Origin: Lachnospiraceae bacterium
GTDB taxonomy: Bacteria; Bacillota; Clostridia; Lachnospirales; Lachnospiraceae
Length of the DNA stretch: 64,000 bases
Assembly: GCA_016288005.1 (NCBI GenBank)
Contig: JAEEXY010000001.1
Span: 124,001-188,000, forward strand
Direction: 5' to 3'
Part shown: one piece after another, positions 1-8,955 of the stretch
How the letters are laid out: the number at the start of each line of letters is the position of its first letter
Position numbering within the stretch: the first letter of the stretch is position 1
The notes under the pieces: generated by a model
The model's database searches: none
What the model saw: the letters and a program-made list of their open reading frames with translations, nothing else
What the model was told of the DNA's origin: nothing
Program-made: the position numbers and the translations under genes

Positions 1-327
1 GATGGCTGTCTTTACATGTGGACATACGCCGACTGGGAAAGCTTCGTGATGAAGCTCGAGGAGCTCCCCTTTACGAGAGAGACCAGAGAATTACAGAGAT
101 TCTTCACACAGAACGCTTCGGAGCTGGAATTCGATAAGCAGGGCAGAGTGCTCGTTCCGGCAAACCTGAAGAAGATGGCAGGCATCGAGAAAGACGTGGT
201 ATTCGTCGGAGCAATCGGCAAGATCGAGCTCTGGGCGAAGGAAAGACTCGACAGCGTTGCTCCTTCGGCACCTATGGAGGATATAGCCGAGAAACTCGCC
301 ACCGAATACGGACTGCGGTTTAAGTAA
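1..327 (+). CDS. mraZ: MraZ, transcriptional regulator of the division cluster (5' truncated)
   Basis: The frame is open from base 1. It reads D-G-C-L-Y before the first Met at base 16, so the gene begins upstream of the window and that Met is not the start. MraZ proteins are about 143 residues; 108 remain here. The visible part contains the second half-repeat with [15 protein letters not shown], the DxxGRxxxP signature of the AbrB-like SpoVT/MraZ fold. MraZ forms ring-shaped oligomers that bind repeats upstream of its own operon and represses dcw transcription; that promoter is outside the window. The next gene is rsmH, the standard order. Identification is secure; only the N-terminus is missing. 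Confidence 0.95.
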   Translation, partial: DGCLYMWTYADWESFVMKLEELPFTRETRELQRFFTQNASELEFDKQGRVLVPANLKKMAGIEKDVVFVGAIGKIELWAKERLDSVAPSAPMEDIAEKLATEYGLRFK

Positions 328-403
328 AAGAGAAGTGAAAGGCAAGCAGATTTCGCCGAAGGCGAAACTGCGAGTGCCTGAAGTGAAGCGGAAGGAGATA
401 CCG

Positions 404-1348
404 ATGGAAGAAAACAAAAACTTCAAACACTATTCGGTGCTCCTTGACGAAACGATAGAGGGCCTGAACATAAAGCCCGACGGCATCTATGTGGACGGAA
501 CGCTCGGCGGAGCGGGACATTCGAGCGAGGTAGCGAAGAGACTTGAGACCGGGCTGCTGATCGGCATAGATCAGGACGAGGACGCGATCAAGGCTGCTAC
601 GGAGAGACTTGATAAGTTCCCTTCAAAGCACATCATTGCCAGATGCAATTACGCGGATTTCGCGAAAGTGCTCAATGACAACGGCATAGGCAACGTGGAC
701 GGCATCATGCTGGACCTGGGAGTTTCATCGTATCAGCTCGATACTCCCGAGAGAGGTTTTTCCTACAACACGGACGCGCCGCTCGATATGAGGATGGACC
801 GCAGACAGGAGCTTACGGCGGCGACGATCGTAAACACCTATCCCGAGGCTGAGCTCTACAGGATCATCCGTGATTACGGCGAAGACAATTTCGCGAAGAA
901 CATCGCAAAGCATATCTGTATCGAGAGGCAGAAAAAGCCGATCGAAACAACATTTGAACTGAACGACATCATCAGGGCTTCGATCCCGGCGAAGATCAGG
1001 GAAAAAGGCTCGCATCCGTCGAAGAGAACGTTCCAGGCGATCAGGATAGAGCTCAACAGGGAACTCGAGGTTTTAAAGGAATCGGTCGGAGCGATGATAG
1101 ACAGGCTGAATCCCGGCGGAAGGCTCTGCATCATCACATTCCATTCACTCGAAGACAGGATAGTAAAGAGCGCGTTCAATACGGCGGAGAAGCCGTGCGT
1201 ATGTCCTCCGAGTTTTCCGGTATGTGTGTGCGGAAGAGTATCAAAGGGCCGACATCTCACAAAAAAGCCCATACTTCCGTCGGAGGAAGAATTAAACGAG
1301 AATTCGAGATCGAAGAGCGCTAAGCTCAGGATCTTTGAGAAAGCATAA
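404..1348 (+). CDS. rsmH: 16S rRNA (cytosine-1402 N4) methyltransferase
   Basis: RsmH (MraW) uses SAM to methylate N4 of C1402 in the 16S rRNA P-site. The protein is 314 residues. An N-terminal [10 protein letters not shown] is followed by the SAM-binding loop [10 protein letters not shown] (30-39), and [10 protein letters not shown] lies in the C-terminal half. The frame opens further upstream at a GTG (335). ATG 404 is chosen because AAGGAG at 392-397 sits 6 nt before it and homologues begin near this point. It lies between mraZ and ftsL in the division operon. Confidence 0.96.
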   Translation: MEENKNFKHYSVLLDETIEGLNIKPDGIYVDGTLGGAGHSSEVAKRLETGLLIGIDQDEDAIKAATERLDKFPSKHIIARCNYADFAKVLNDNGIGNVDGIMLDLGVSSYQLDTPERGFSYNTDAPLDMRMDRRQELTAATIVNTYPEAELYRIIRDYGEDNFAKNIAKHICIERQKKPIETTFELNDIIRASIPAKIREKGSHPSKRTFQAIRIELNRELEVLKESVGAMIDRLNPGGRLCIITFHSLEDRIVKSAFNTAEKPCVCPPSFPVCVCGRVSKGRHLTKKPILPSEEELNENSRSKSAKLRIFEKA

Positions 1349-1371
1349 AGGCGCAAAGAGAGGTAACGACT

Positions 1372-1956
1372 ATGGCACAGAAGACAAACAAATACGCCTA
1401 CAACAGAAATTACTACAGCAATCTTAACCGCGGCAATGCCTTCAACGGCAATGCGGCGCGTCAGCTTGCCGTTGTTCCCGATGAGTACGATGAGGAAGAA
1501 GAGCTCATGTACGATTCTGAGCCCGCGTATGAGTATCCCGAGCGGGAAGAGCGCAGGACCGCGCGTCCCGAACGCAGGAACGACTACGGCAGGGAGACCG
1601 TAAAAGAGCCCAGACCCCGCGTTAAGTACAGAGTAAAGGTCGGCCTGCTCCCCGTAATGGTATTCGTGGTAGCTATCGCGGCGCTGCTTTCATCGGCTTT
1701 CGGATATCTTGAGGTTCAGTCGAAGATCAATCAGGCCGATAAGCAGATCAGGATCGCCCAGACAAAGCTCGCGGATGTCGAAGCTTTGAACGAATCGTTG
1801 AGCTCCGCACTTGACACCGAAATTTCCAGAAATTATATTTATACTGTTGCGGTGGCAAAGCTCGGAATGGTATATCCCGATAATAACCAGGTGGTTTATT
1901 ACGAGCCCGCCGAGGAAGGATATGTGAGACAGCTTTCCGCTATCCCCATGAAGTAA
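1372..1956 (+). CDS. ftsL: FtsL-like division protein
   Basis: This 194-residue bitopic membrane protein has a long charged, Tyr/Arg/Glu-rich cytoplasmic tail (1-88). One transmembrane helix follows (about 91-112), then an extracytoplasmic coiled-coil segment (roughly 113-150) and a short C-terminal tail with KLGMVYPDNNQVV. This matches the septum-formation-initiator/FtsL layout. FtsL heterodimerises with DivIC/FtsB and links FtsQ to the FtsW-PBP synthase. Sequence conservation in the family is poor, so the call rests on topology and on position between rsmH and the transpeptidase gene. The cytoplasmic tail is longer than in classical FtsL. Confidence 0.82.
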   Translation: MAQKTNKYAYNRNYYSNLNRGNAFNGNAARQLAVVPDEYDEEEELMYDSEPAYEYPEREERRTARPERRNDYGRETVKEPRPRVKYRVKVGLLPVMVFVVAIAALLSSAFGYLEVQSKINQADKQIRIAQTKLADVEALNESLSSALDTEISRNYIYTVAVAKLGMVYPDNNQVVYYEPAEEGYVRQLSAIPMK

Positions 1957-1972
1957 GGAACGTCGGTACGCT

Positions 1973-3898
1973 ATGGAAGACTCAAGATACAGCGAGAGAA
2001 GAAAAAGAGAGAGAAAAGTCACAAGTGTCATGAAGAGAAGCCTTTACGTGGTTTTCTTTGTGATACTTGTTTTTTCCGGAGCACTTATCGGAAGACTCGT
2101 GTATCTGAACAACGTAAACGGCGATAAATACGCGAAAGCCGTGCTTTCACAGCAGAGCTACACCTCATCGGTGCTGAACGCCGAAAGGGGAAGGATACTC
2201 GACAGGAACGGCATCGTGCTGGCGCGCAGCGAAAAAAACTATAACCTGGTCCTCGACCCGGCAGTTATCCTTTCAAGGGATTATTTCTTAAAGCCTTCGC
2301 TCGACGCTCTGGTCGAGATATTCGGGTACGATCGTGACGAACTGAAGAACCTGATCAATGCGAACGCGAAGAGCTCATATCTGGTTTACGAGAAAAATGT
2401 CGATTACTCGCTTGTATCGGCTTACAACGCATATAAGAATTCACACAAATTCGTTGTCGGAGTGTGGTTCGAGGAGGAGTTCGAGAGAGTTTATCCTTAT
2501 TCGAATCTGGCTTCGCATGTTATCGGTTTTACGACTAAAGCCGGAGTGGGAACCTACGGGCTCGAGGCCTATTACAACGACCGTCTGACAGGCGTCGACG
2601 GCCAGACCAGCGGCTACTACGATTCGGAACTCAACAGCCAGAAGGTCATCAAAGAAGCTATCAACGGCAACGATATCTATTCGACGATCGATTACAACAT
2701 ACAGACCGTTGTCGAGAAAAATGTCGCCGATTTCATTGAAAATACAGGCTGTAAGAATATCGGCGTCATCGTGATGGACCCGAATACTTCCGAGATCCTC
2801 GCGATGGCATCGAACAATGAGTACGATCTGAACAATCCCCGTTCGCTCGAGGGCTTCATCGACCCGACGGAGCTTGAGTCGATGACCGACGAGCAGAAAC
2901 TGAACGCCCTGTATAAGGTATGGCGTAATTTCTGCGTATCCGACAGCTATGAACCGGGATCGACGTTTAAGACGATCACCGTGGCTTCGGCGCTCGAAGA
3001 GGACGCGATCCTTACCTCGGATACCTTTGAGTGCATAGGCTATAAAGAGGTCGGCGGCTGGAGGATCGGCTGCAACAACAAAAACGGACACGGCACGCTG
3101 ACACTGGCGCAGTCACTCATGAAATCCTGCAACTGCGCGCTGATGGAGATCGCGGAAAAGCTCGGGCCGGACGCTTTCTTTAAATATGAGAACCGATTTG
3201 GTTTCGGCAGCAAGACCGGCATAGATATCATCGGCGAGGCTTCCGGTATCGTTATCGACAGGAAAAAACTGAACGCAACAGAGCTCGCGACAAGCAGCTT
3301 CGGTACAACCTTCAACGTGACCATGATCCAGATGGCTTCGGCGTACGCGTCGATCATAAACGGCGGAACATATTACGAGCCGCATCTGGTAAAGGAGATA
3401 AGGAGCGCCGACGGGGCGACTCTTGAGAAAAAGGACAGCAAGCCCGTCAGGCAGACGGTCAGCAAGAGCACATCCGATTTCATCAGGAACGCGCTCTACA
3501 TGACTGTCGAGAGCGGAACCGCGACACCAGCGAAGGTCAGCGGTTATCTGATCGGAGGAAAGACCGGAACCGCGCAGAAGCGTCCGAGGGAAGAGAAGAA
3601 ATACGTTGTTTCGTTCGTGGGATTCGCGCCCGTAGACGATCCCGGGGTCATGCTGTACATCGTTATCGACGAGGTCTATGACGAGGCTCTGAGCGGAAGC
3701 AGCTCGCCCGCGACAAAGATGTCAGCTTCGATCATGACCGAGATACTGCCGTACCTGGGGATCTATCCCGACGGTGATATCGAGTACCAGGTCGACTTAA
3801 GCCTGCTGATCGGAAACGGCGACAACGCGGAGGGCGACGAGAGCAATCCCGACGTACTTCCCGAGGGTCTCGAGGGCGGACTTGACGAAGAAAATTAA
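1973..3898 (+). CDS. Class B penicillin-binding protein (FtsI/SpoVD type)
   Basis: This 641-residue septal D,D-transpeptidase cross-links peptidoglycan. It has a basic N-terminus, one membrane anchor (about 22-45), a PBP dimerisation domain with the ERGRILDRNG motif (about 70), then the transpeptidase domain. Active-site motifs are S330-T-F-K, S385-C-N and K530-T-G. The C-terminus is an acidic tail without PASTA domains, unlike SpoVD of Bacillus, so a vegetative FtsI-like role is plausible; the FtsI/SpoVD distinction cannot be settled here. It sits between ftsL and ftsW, its glycosyltransferase partner. A promoter -35 element for ftsW lies inside its last codons. Confidence 0.93.
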   Translation: MEDSRYSERRKRERKVTSVMKRSLYVVFFVILVFSGALIGRLVYLNNVNGDKYAKAVLSQQSYTSSVLNAERGRILDRNGIVLARSEKNYNLVLDPAVILSRDYFLKPSLDALVEIFGYDRDELKNLINANAKSSYLVYEKNVDYSLVSAYNAYKNSHKFVVGVWFEEEFERVYPYSNLASHVIGFTTKAGVGTYGLEAYYNDRLTGVDGQTSGYYDSELNSQKVIKEAINGNDIYSTIDYNIQTVVEKNVADFIENTGCKNIGVIVMDPNTSEILAMASNNEYDLNNPRSLEGFIDPTELESMTDEQKLNALYKVWRNFCVSDSYEPGSTFKTITVASALEEDAILTSDTFECIGYKEVGGWRIGCNNKNGHGTLTLAQSLMKSCNCALMEIAEKLGPDAFFKYENRFGFGSKTGIDIIGEASGIVIDRKKLNATELATSSFGTTFNVTMIQMASAYASIINGGTYYEPHLVKEIRSADGATLEKKDSKPVRQTVSKSTSDFIRNALYMTVESGTATPAKVSGYLIGGKTGTAQKRPREEKKYVVSFVGFAPVDDPGVMLYIVIDEVYDEALSGSSSPATKMSASIMTEILPYLGIYPDGDIEYQVDLSLLIGNGDNAEGDESNPDVLPEGLEGGLDEEN

Positions 3899-3910
3899 TA
3901 TGCATATAAT
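3882..3910 (+). promoter_or_regulatory. Sigma-A type promoter for ftsW
   Basis: TTGACG (3882-3887) and TATAAT (3905-3910) are separated by exactly 17 bp. The -35 lies within the last codons of the upstream PBP gene. The predicted transcript start is near 3917. That would leave GTG 3919 essentially leaderless and supports an ftsW start further downstream. Confidence 0.7.
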
Positions 3911-3978
3911 GTAGAAGAGTGTATACAAATGCACAAGATGTTGTGTACAGCTGTAGAATGGGTGCCGAGGTGGATGGG

Positions 3979-5133
3979 ATGTTTCAGAAAGCGGAAAAGG
4001 ACGTAAAGATCGTCCGCAGCAATTACGATATCGTCCTTATCATGCTCGTTATCCTGCTCAGTGTTTTCGGACTGGTCATGATCTACAGCGTCAGCTCCTA
4101 CAACGCCGCGAGATATTATAACGACGCCAATCTTTACTTTAAGAGACAGGGTCTTTTTCTGATCGTCGGACTGATGCTCATGTTTATCGTTTCGATGATC
4201 GATTATCATATTTACATCAATCCGGTCAGGTGGCTCTTCGGCATCAGGCCGATATGGCTGTTTTATCTGCTGTGCCTCGGCCTGCAGGTATATGTACTCG
4301 TCAACGGATATGAGGCGGGCGGATCGTCGAGATGGATACAGATCCCGAAACTCGGTAATTTCCAGCCTTCGGAGCTCACCAAGATATGTGTCATACTGCT
4401 TGTCGCGTATCTGGTGCACAGGGTACCCAACAGGATCAATTATTTCTACGGATTTGTTGCTGTGGCGATATTTGTGCTCCCGCTGCTCGGTCTCGTAGCC
4501 ATGCTTAACCTTTCGACGGCAGTTGTCATCGCGGGCATATTCGGAGTTATCTGTTTTACCGCGGCGAAAAAGAAAGGCTACTTTCTGATAGTTCTGCTGC
4601 TGATGGTCGCGTTCCTCGTAATCTTCGTTTTCGCGGCCGATTACCGCAGCGAGCGAATAGATACTTGGCTGCATCCCGAGGATGTGGATCCGAGCTCGCA
4701 GATCGTTCAGGGACTCTACGCGATAGCGTCCGGCGGACTCTGGGGAAAGGGACTCGGGCACAGTATCCAGAAGATGGGCTTCATAACCGAGGTTCACACG
4801 GATATGATATTTACTGTCATCTGCGAGGAGCTCGGGATATTCGGCGCGATCATGGTCATCGCAGTGTTCCTGATGCTGCTGTGGAGACTGCTTCATATAG
4901 CGGTCAACGCGCCCGACATGTTCGGAGGACTGATCGCGACCGGCGTACTGGCGCACATAGCGCTGCAGGTATTGCTTAACATTGCCGTAGTCACGGGGTC
5001 GATACCCGCCACCGGAATACCGTTTCCGTTCATCAGCTACGGCGGCAGCTCATTGACCGTGCTTCTTATCGAGATGGGCATTGCCCTGTCCGTATCGAAG
5101 TACACGAACCGGGAGAGGGCGATCGACGAATGA
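3979..5133 (+). CDS. ftsW: Septal peptidoglycan glycosyltransferase FtsW (SEDS family)
   Basis: FtsW polymerises lipid II into glycan strands at the septum together with its class B PBP, encoded just upstream. About ten hydrophobic helices are visible. SEDS landmarks include GGSSRWI (a conserved extracellular loop), LNLSTA, the loop Pro/Glu region around GGLWGKGLGHSIQK, and the C-terminal GIPFPFISYGGSS. The frame is open from GTG 3919 and ATG 3958. ATG 3979 is preferred because GAGGTGG (3967-3973) precedes it by 5 nt and the promoter start site would be near 3917. Its stop overlaps ftsQ by 4 bp. RodA at 60419 is the elongation paralogue. Confidence 0.93.
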   Translation: MFQKAEKDVKIVRSNYDIVLIMLVILLSVFGLVMIYSVSSYNAARYYNDANLYFKRQGLFLIVGLMLMFIVSMIDYHIYINPVRWLFGIRPIWLFYLLCLGLQVYVLVNGYEAGGSSRWIQIPKLGNFQPSELTKICVILLVAYLVHRVPNRINYFYGFVAVAIFVLPLLGLVAMLNLSTAVVIAGIFGVICFTAAKKKGYFLIVLLLMVAFLVIFVFAADYRSERIDTWLHPEDVDPSSQIVQGLYAIASGGLWGKGLGHSIQKMGFITEVHTDMIFTVICEELGIFGAIMVIAVFLMLLWRLLHIAVNAPDMFGGLIATGVLAHIALQVLLNIAVVTGSIPATGIPFPFISYGGSSLTVLLIEMGIALSVSKYTNRERAIDE

Positions 5134-5882
5134 GACGGAATGACGAAAATGAGGAGCTTGCGGCTGACAAAAGCGCCGGCCCTCTCATAATAAGACTGAT
5201 CGTGCTGCTGGCCCTGGCCGCGGCGGTGATCGTATTCATCACATGTTTTAAGCTGGAAAATGTCGAGATCCGGCCCGGCAGCCATTATACCGAGGAGGAG
5301 ATCAGACAGAAGCTGTTCACGAAAAAGACCGACGCTTATACGGTGCTGTTCGTGTTCAGGATAAACAAGCTCGATGTCCCGAAGCTGACCTTTGTCGAGA
5401 AGGTCGACGTTGAGATGACGGACCGCAACTCGGTCATCATCGAGGTCCACGACAAGGCGATCACGGGATGCATCGAGCACATGGGCAGTTACGTTTATTT
5501 CGACCGCGAGGGCATCGCGGTGGACAGTTCGAGCTCGAGGCTGGAGGGCATTCCTCTGGTAAAAGGTGTTGAGTTCGGCGGATATACACAGGGAAAGCCC
5601 GTGGATCTGGGCAGGTCGGGGCTGTTCGACACTCTGCTCGAGATCATCATGCTGCTCGGAAAGAACAAACTGACGGCCGACGATATCTGCTTCGGTGTCA
5701 GGGATGACGTGACGATGCATATCGGAGGGAACGAGATACAGCTCGGCGTCTGCGAAAACTACGACCTGAAGGTCAACAACATAAATCCGGCCCTGGCGGC
5801 TCTGCCTGAGGGGAGATACGTGATAGACCTTCGCAATTATACCGAAAATAACAGGGAGATCGATGTAAGACCGTTAGAGTAA
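5130..5882 (+). CDS. ftsQ: Division protein FtsQ/DivIB
   Basis: This 250-residue bitopic protein has a short cytoplasmic tail and one membrane helix (about 19-39). It is followed by a POTRA-like domain (LENVEIRPGSHYTEEEI, about 42-60) and the FtsQ/DivIB beta domain. FtsQ/DivIB scaffolds FtsL and FtsB/DivIC in the divisome. The ATG overlaps the ftsW stop (ATGA), so translational coupling is likely. No ftsA lies between this gene and ftsZ, as is usual in Clostridia. Confidence 0.88.
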   Translation: MRRNDENEELAADKSAGPLIIRLIVLLALAAAVIVFITCFKLENVEIRPGSHYTEEEIRQKLFTKKTDAYTVLFVFRINKLDVPKLTFVEKVDVEMTDRNSVIIEVHDKAITGCIEHMGSYVYFDREGIAVDSSSSRLEGIPLVKGVEFGGYTQGKPVDLGRSGLFDTLLEIIMLLGKNKLTADDICFGVRDDVTMHIGGNEIQLGVCENYDLKVNNINPALAALPEGRYVIDLRNYTENNREIDVRPLE

Positions 5883-5909
5883 AGTGCTCAGATTTTACTA
5901 ATTTTTTTC

Positions 5910-5938
5910 TTGATTATTGATATCATAATAGTTACTAT
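5910..5938 (+). promoter_or_regulatory. Probable ftsZ promoter
   Basis: TTGATT (5910-5915), a 17-bp spacer and TACTAT (5933-5938) lie in an AT-rich 86-bp gap before ftsZ. Spacing is ideal and the hexamers are moderate. It would give ftsZ a short leader ending in the AAGGAGG at 5954-5960. Confidence 0.55.
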
Positions 5939-5968
5939 ATTACTGTAGGATATAAGGAGGAAGAGGAC

Positions 5969-7201
5969 GTGCTTGAAATTAAGAACAGCGAAACCAGCGC
6001 AGCAGCCAAAATATTGGTAGTTGGTGTCGGCGGAGCCGGCAATAATGCGGTTAACCGCATGATAGATGAAGGTGTGGAAGGTGTAGAGTTTATCTGCGTC
6101 AATACGGATAAGCAGATATTAAGGACATGTAAGGCTCCCACACTGATCCAGATAGGCGAGAAGCTCACAAAGGGACTCGGCGCGGGCGCTAAGCCCGAGA
6201 TCGGCGAGAAGGCGGCCGAGGAGAGCAGGGAGGAGCTGACCGAGGCCATTAAGGGCGCGGACATGGTATTCGTTACCTGCGGTATGGGCGGCGGCACCGG
6301 TACAGGCGCGGCCCCGATCATCGCGGAGATCGCCATGAGCATGGGCATCCTTACGATCGGTATCGTAACCAAGCCTTTCAGATTTGAAGCAAAGATGAGG
6401 ATGGAGAACGCTCTTCGCGGCATCGCAAAGCTCAAAGAGCATGTTGATTCCCTCATCGTTATTCCCAACGATAAGCTGCTCGATCTTACCGAGCGCAGGA
6501 CTTCTATGGAGGATGCTCTCCGCAAGGCGGACGAGGTACTCCAGCAGGGCGTTCAGGGTATCACGGGAATCATCAATAATTCCGGAACCATCAACCTTGA
6601 CTTCGCCGATGTAAATACCGTCATGAGAGGAAAGGGCGTTGCTCATCTCGGTATCGGTTACGGCACGGGTGAGGACAGATGCTACGAGGCCATTCAGGCA
6701 GCTATTTCGTCTCCTCTGCTCGAGACTTCGATCGTCGGCGCTTCCGACATCATCATGAACTTTGCGGGCAACGTTGAGTTCCTTGAGGCGGTTGCGGCTT
6801 CCGATTACATCCATGAGCTCGTAGGCGACGAGGCAAACGTATTCTTCGGTACCGCAGGCGGCGGTGACACTGATTCCGATCAGGTTATGGTTACCGTTAT
6901 CGCGACAGGTATCGCGGATGTCGGCGATTATTCGAACTACGCTCCCAAGCCCGCGGTTACGGGCACCGGCAGCGGCATCGATTTCTTATATCGCAACAGG
7001 AACGGACAGGGCGGAGCACAGCCCCAGCAGGCAAAGCCCGCACAGCCGGTTCAGCCGGCAGCTCCCGCTCCCCAGTATAAGGCTCAGCCCGAGCAGTTAA
7101 AGCCCGGCGTCAGCTTAAAGGGTAGCAACCAGAGCGCTCCTTCCGGAGGAGGAAGAGAGATCAACATCCCTGAGTTCCTCAGGAAAAAGGGTGACAAATA
7201 A
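5969..7201 (+). CDS. ftsZ: Cell division GTPase FtsZ
   Basis: FtsZ is the tubulin-like GTPase that polymerises into the Z-ring. The 410-residue protein has [13 protein letters not shown] near the N-terminus, the tubulin signature GGGTGTG at 107-113, and the T7 synergy loop region [12 protein letters not shown] Pro/Gln/Ala-rich linker (about 345-390) leads to the conserved C-terminal peptide IPEFLRKK, the docking site for SepF/FtsA-type anchors. The start is GTG 5969, 8 nt after a perfect AAGGAGG. It has its own likely promoter and is followed by a weak terminator-like hairpin. Confidence 0.98.
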   Translation: MLEIKNSETSAAAKILVVGVGGAGNNAVNRMIDEGVEGVEFICVNTDKQILRTCKAPTLIQIGEKLTKGLGAGAKPEIGEKAAEESREELTEAIKGADMVFVTCGMGGGTGTGAAPIIAEIAMSMGILTIGIVTKPFRFEAKMRMENALRGIAKLKEHVDSLIVIPNDKLLDLTERRTSMEDALRKADEVLQQGVQGITGIINNSGTINLDFADVNTVMRGKGVAHLGIGYGTGEDRCYEAIQAAISSPLLETSIVGASDIIMNFAGNVEFLEAVAASDYIHELVGDEANVFFGTAGGGDTDSDQVMVTVIATGIADVGDYSNYAPKPAVTGTGSGIDFLYRNRNGQGGAQPQQAKPAQPVQPAAPAPQYKAQPEQLKPGVSLKGSNQSAPSGGGREINIPEFLRKKGDK

Positions 7202-7215
7202 TACGGATTCATCGG

Positions 7216-7245
7216 CCTGATATGGTTTGACTGTATCAGGTCTTT
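7216..7245 (+). terminator. Weak terminator-like hairpin after ftsZ
   Basis: CCTGATA (7216-7222) pairs with TATCAGG (7234-7240) across an 11-nt loop and is followed by a short T-rich tail, TCTTT. The stem is only 7 bp, so read-through into the mrp genes is likely. Confidence 0.4.
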
Positions 7246-7269
7246 CCTTGATTAAACAACGGTGACTGT

Positions 7270-7749
7270 ATGTTTCTATTATTGCTATTGCTTTGGATCA
7301 TCTTTAACGGACGGGTTACGGTCGAGATAGTGATCTTCGGTATTCTGATCGCTGCGGCAGTATCGTTATTTGCGTGCAGATTCTTGGGCTACAGCTTTAA
7401 GCGCGAGTTCGCCGTGCTTAAATGCCTCCCGGATTTTCTGCTTTATCTGCTGATACTTACCGTTGAGATCATCAAGGCGAATTTTGTGCTGGTCGGCCTT
7501 ATCTTTAAAGGCAGCAAGGCACTCTCGCCCGCTGTATGCCATTTTCATACGAGCCTCAGCTCGAATATCGCGAGGACCGTGCTGGCCGATTCCATCACGC
7601 TGACACCCGGCACGATCACGGTGTCGATGCACGATGATGAGTTTTATGTGCATTGTCTCGACAAGTCGCTGGCCGATGGGATCACGTCATCCGTTTTTGT
7701 TAAGAGACTTGAGAGGATGGAGGCGAAGTTTCATGGAACAGATACTTGA
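7270..7749 (+). CDS. mnhE: MrpE/MnhE-like subunit of Na+/H+ antiporter
   Basis: This 159-residue membrane protein has two N-terminal hydrophobic helices and a third segment (LPDFLLYLLILTVEIIKANFVL). A soluble C-terminal part follows with LADSITLTPGTITV, a motif typical of MrpE/MnhE. Mrp complexes exchange cytoplasmic Na+ for external H+ using seven subunits (A-G). Only E, F and G are encoded here and the genes overlap, so they form one translational unit. The ion-translocating A and D subunits are not in the window. Confidence 0.85.
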   Translation: MFLLLLLLWIIFNGRVTVEIVIFGILIAAAVSLFACRFLGYSFKREFAVLKCLPDFLLYLLILTVEIIKANFVLVGLIFKGSKALSPAVCHFHTSLSSNIARTVLADSITLTPGTITVSMHDDEFYVHCLDKSLADGITSSVFVKRLERMEAKFHGTDT

Positions 7750-8035
7750 CATCTTCCTTCCGGTCGTTATCGCGATCCTCGCGCTGCTTACGTTTCTGTG
7801 CCTGATCAGGGCTCTAAAGGGCCCCGAGATCTCAGACAGGGTCGTCTGCGTAAATATGATCGGCACTCTGGTTATCATGATAATCGCTGTACTCACCGTA
7901 TTGCTCGGTGAGGACTGGCTTGCCGATATCGCTGCGGTCTACGCGATGATCAGCTTCCTGGCGGTAGTTGTTCTTACAAAGATCTACATCGGTGTTTATC
8001 GCGAAAAACACAGTAAGGAGGATCAAAAGTCATGA
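7733..8035 (+). CDS. mnhF: MrpF/MnhF-like antiporter subunit
   Basis: This small membrane protein of 100 residues has three hydrophobic segments and the family signature RALKGPEISDRVVCVNMIGT. The frame is open further upstream inside mnhE. ATG 7733 is chosen because GGAGG (7719-7723) lies 9 nt before it and it gives the usual family length. It overlaps mnhE by 17 bp and mnhG by 4 bp. Confidence 0.87.
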   Translation: MEQILDIFLPVVIAILALLTFLCLIRALKGPEISDRVVCVNMIGTLVIMIIAVLTVLLGEDWLADIAAVYAMISFLAVVVLTKIYIGVYREKHSKEDQKS

Positions 8036-8397
8036 GCCCCGTACGTGTTGTGATCGCTATAGTTTTTATTTCGATCGGAGTATTTTTCTCGATCGTCTCG
8101 GTACTCGGAACCTTCAGGTTCAAGTTTGTGCTGAACAGGATGCATTCGGCAGCCATGGGCGATACGCTCGCTCTGCTGTTTGTGCTCCTCGGTCTGATCG
8201 TTATCAGCGGTCTTACTTTTACTTCGCTTAAGCTGGCGGTGATCATCATATTTTTCTGGATCGCCAGTCCGGTCTCGAGCCATCTGATCAGCAATATGAT
8301 AGTAACCGTCGACCGTAAAAAGGTTGAGGATATGTGCGAACTGATAGAGGCGGATAATATTTCAAAAGAAAACAAAAAGAACAGGAGAAAGAATTGA
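8032..8397 (+). CDS. mnhG: MrpG/MnhG-like antiporter subunit
   Basis: The protein is 121 residues with three predicted helices and the MrpG-type segment FRFKFVLNRMHSAAMGDTL, followed by a positively charged C-terminal tail. The ATG overlaps the mnhF stop (ATGA). The next gene is an unrelated acidic membrane protein instead of mrpA-D, so this is an incomplete Mrp set. MrpEFG-like proteins also occur next to other proton-pumping complexes; the partner here is unknown. Confidence 0.85.
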   Translation: MSPVRVVIAIVFISIGVFFSIVSVLGTFRFKFVLNRMHSAAMGDTLALLFVLLGLIVISGLTFTSLKLAVIIIFFWIASPVSSHLISNMIVTVDRKKVEDMCELIEADNISKENKKNRRKN

Positions 8398-8398
8398 A

Positions 8399-8944
8399 AT
8401 GAAGAAACTCAGTAAAGGCGCAATTTGGGGAATAGTGATCGCGGCTGTCGCGGTTGTGGCGACGATCGTCCTGATCGTTGTCGAGGCTGCTTCGGGCGGA
8501 CATATCTATATTGAGAACAACTCGGACAAAGAGATCACACGCTTTGATGTTTCCTTCTATGACGAATATTCGGAGAATCTCGCGGAGTACCTTTTCTCGG
8601 ATGCCATCCCCGTAGGCGCGAACCTTAAGCTTGATTACGGCGAGGCGCTCGATTTTACGGGCATGGACGCTACATGCATCATGAAGGTTTCCGTTGAGGG
8701 CGGCGAAGAGGTAGTAATCTACGAGGGTTCGTTTACCGGTAAGTTTGACGGCAACTTCAGCTTCAAGTTCACAAACGATGAGGATGACTACTATCTTAAG
8801 GCCAAGGCTTATGCAGGCATCTTCGGCTCCACAAAGGGCAGTCAGCTCGACGATGAGTATGTGCTCTGGTTTGATATAGGCGATTACGATTACGCTGACG
8901 GCGGTTACGAGGATTTCCTCGATGACGACGAAGACGAGTATTGA
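8399..8944 (+). CDS. Membrane-anchored acidic protein of unknown function
   Basis: I do not recognise a family. The 181-residue protein has a short basic N-terminus and one hydrophobic helix (about 8-31), then an extracytoplasmic beta-rich domain. It ends in a very acidic, Tyr-rich tail (roughly 158-181, DDEDEY at the end). The topology resembles a bitopic protein with the domain outside. It follows mnhG by 1 bp and precedes rimO by 11 bp, so it is probably co-transcribed with both. Codon use matches its neighbours. A role with the Mrp-like subunits is possible but only by proximity. Confidence 0.75.
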   Translation: MKKLSKGAIWGIVIAAVAVVATIVLIVVEAASGGHIYIENNSDKEITRFDVSFYDEYSENLAEYLFSDAIPVGANLKLDYGEALDFTGMDATCIMKVSVEGGEEVVIYEGSFTGKFDGNFSFKFTNDEDDYYLKAKAYAGIFGSTKGSQLDDEYVLWFDIGDYDYADGGYEDFLDDDEDEY

Positions 8945-8955
8945 TCGGTTAGACT

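Noticed and set aside
335-403. Longer N-terminus for rsmH from GTG 335
   Set aside because: The extra 23 residues are not typical of RsmH and a clean AAGGAG lies 6 nt before ATG 404.
5935-6525. Long antisense reading frame opposite ftsZ
   Set aside because: It has no ribosome binding site or recognisable product, and it mirrors the codon bias of ftsZ. Similar frames lie opposite smc, ffh, mutS and mutL.
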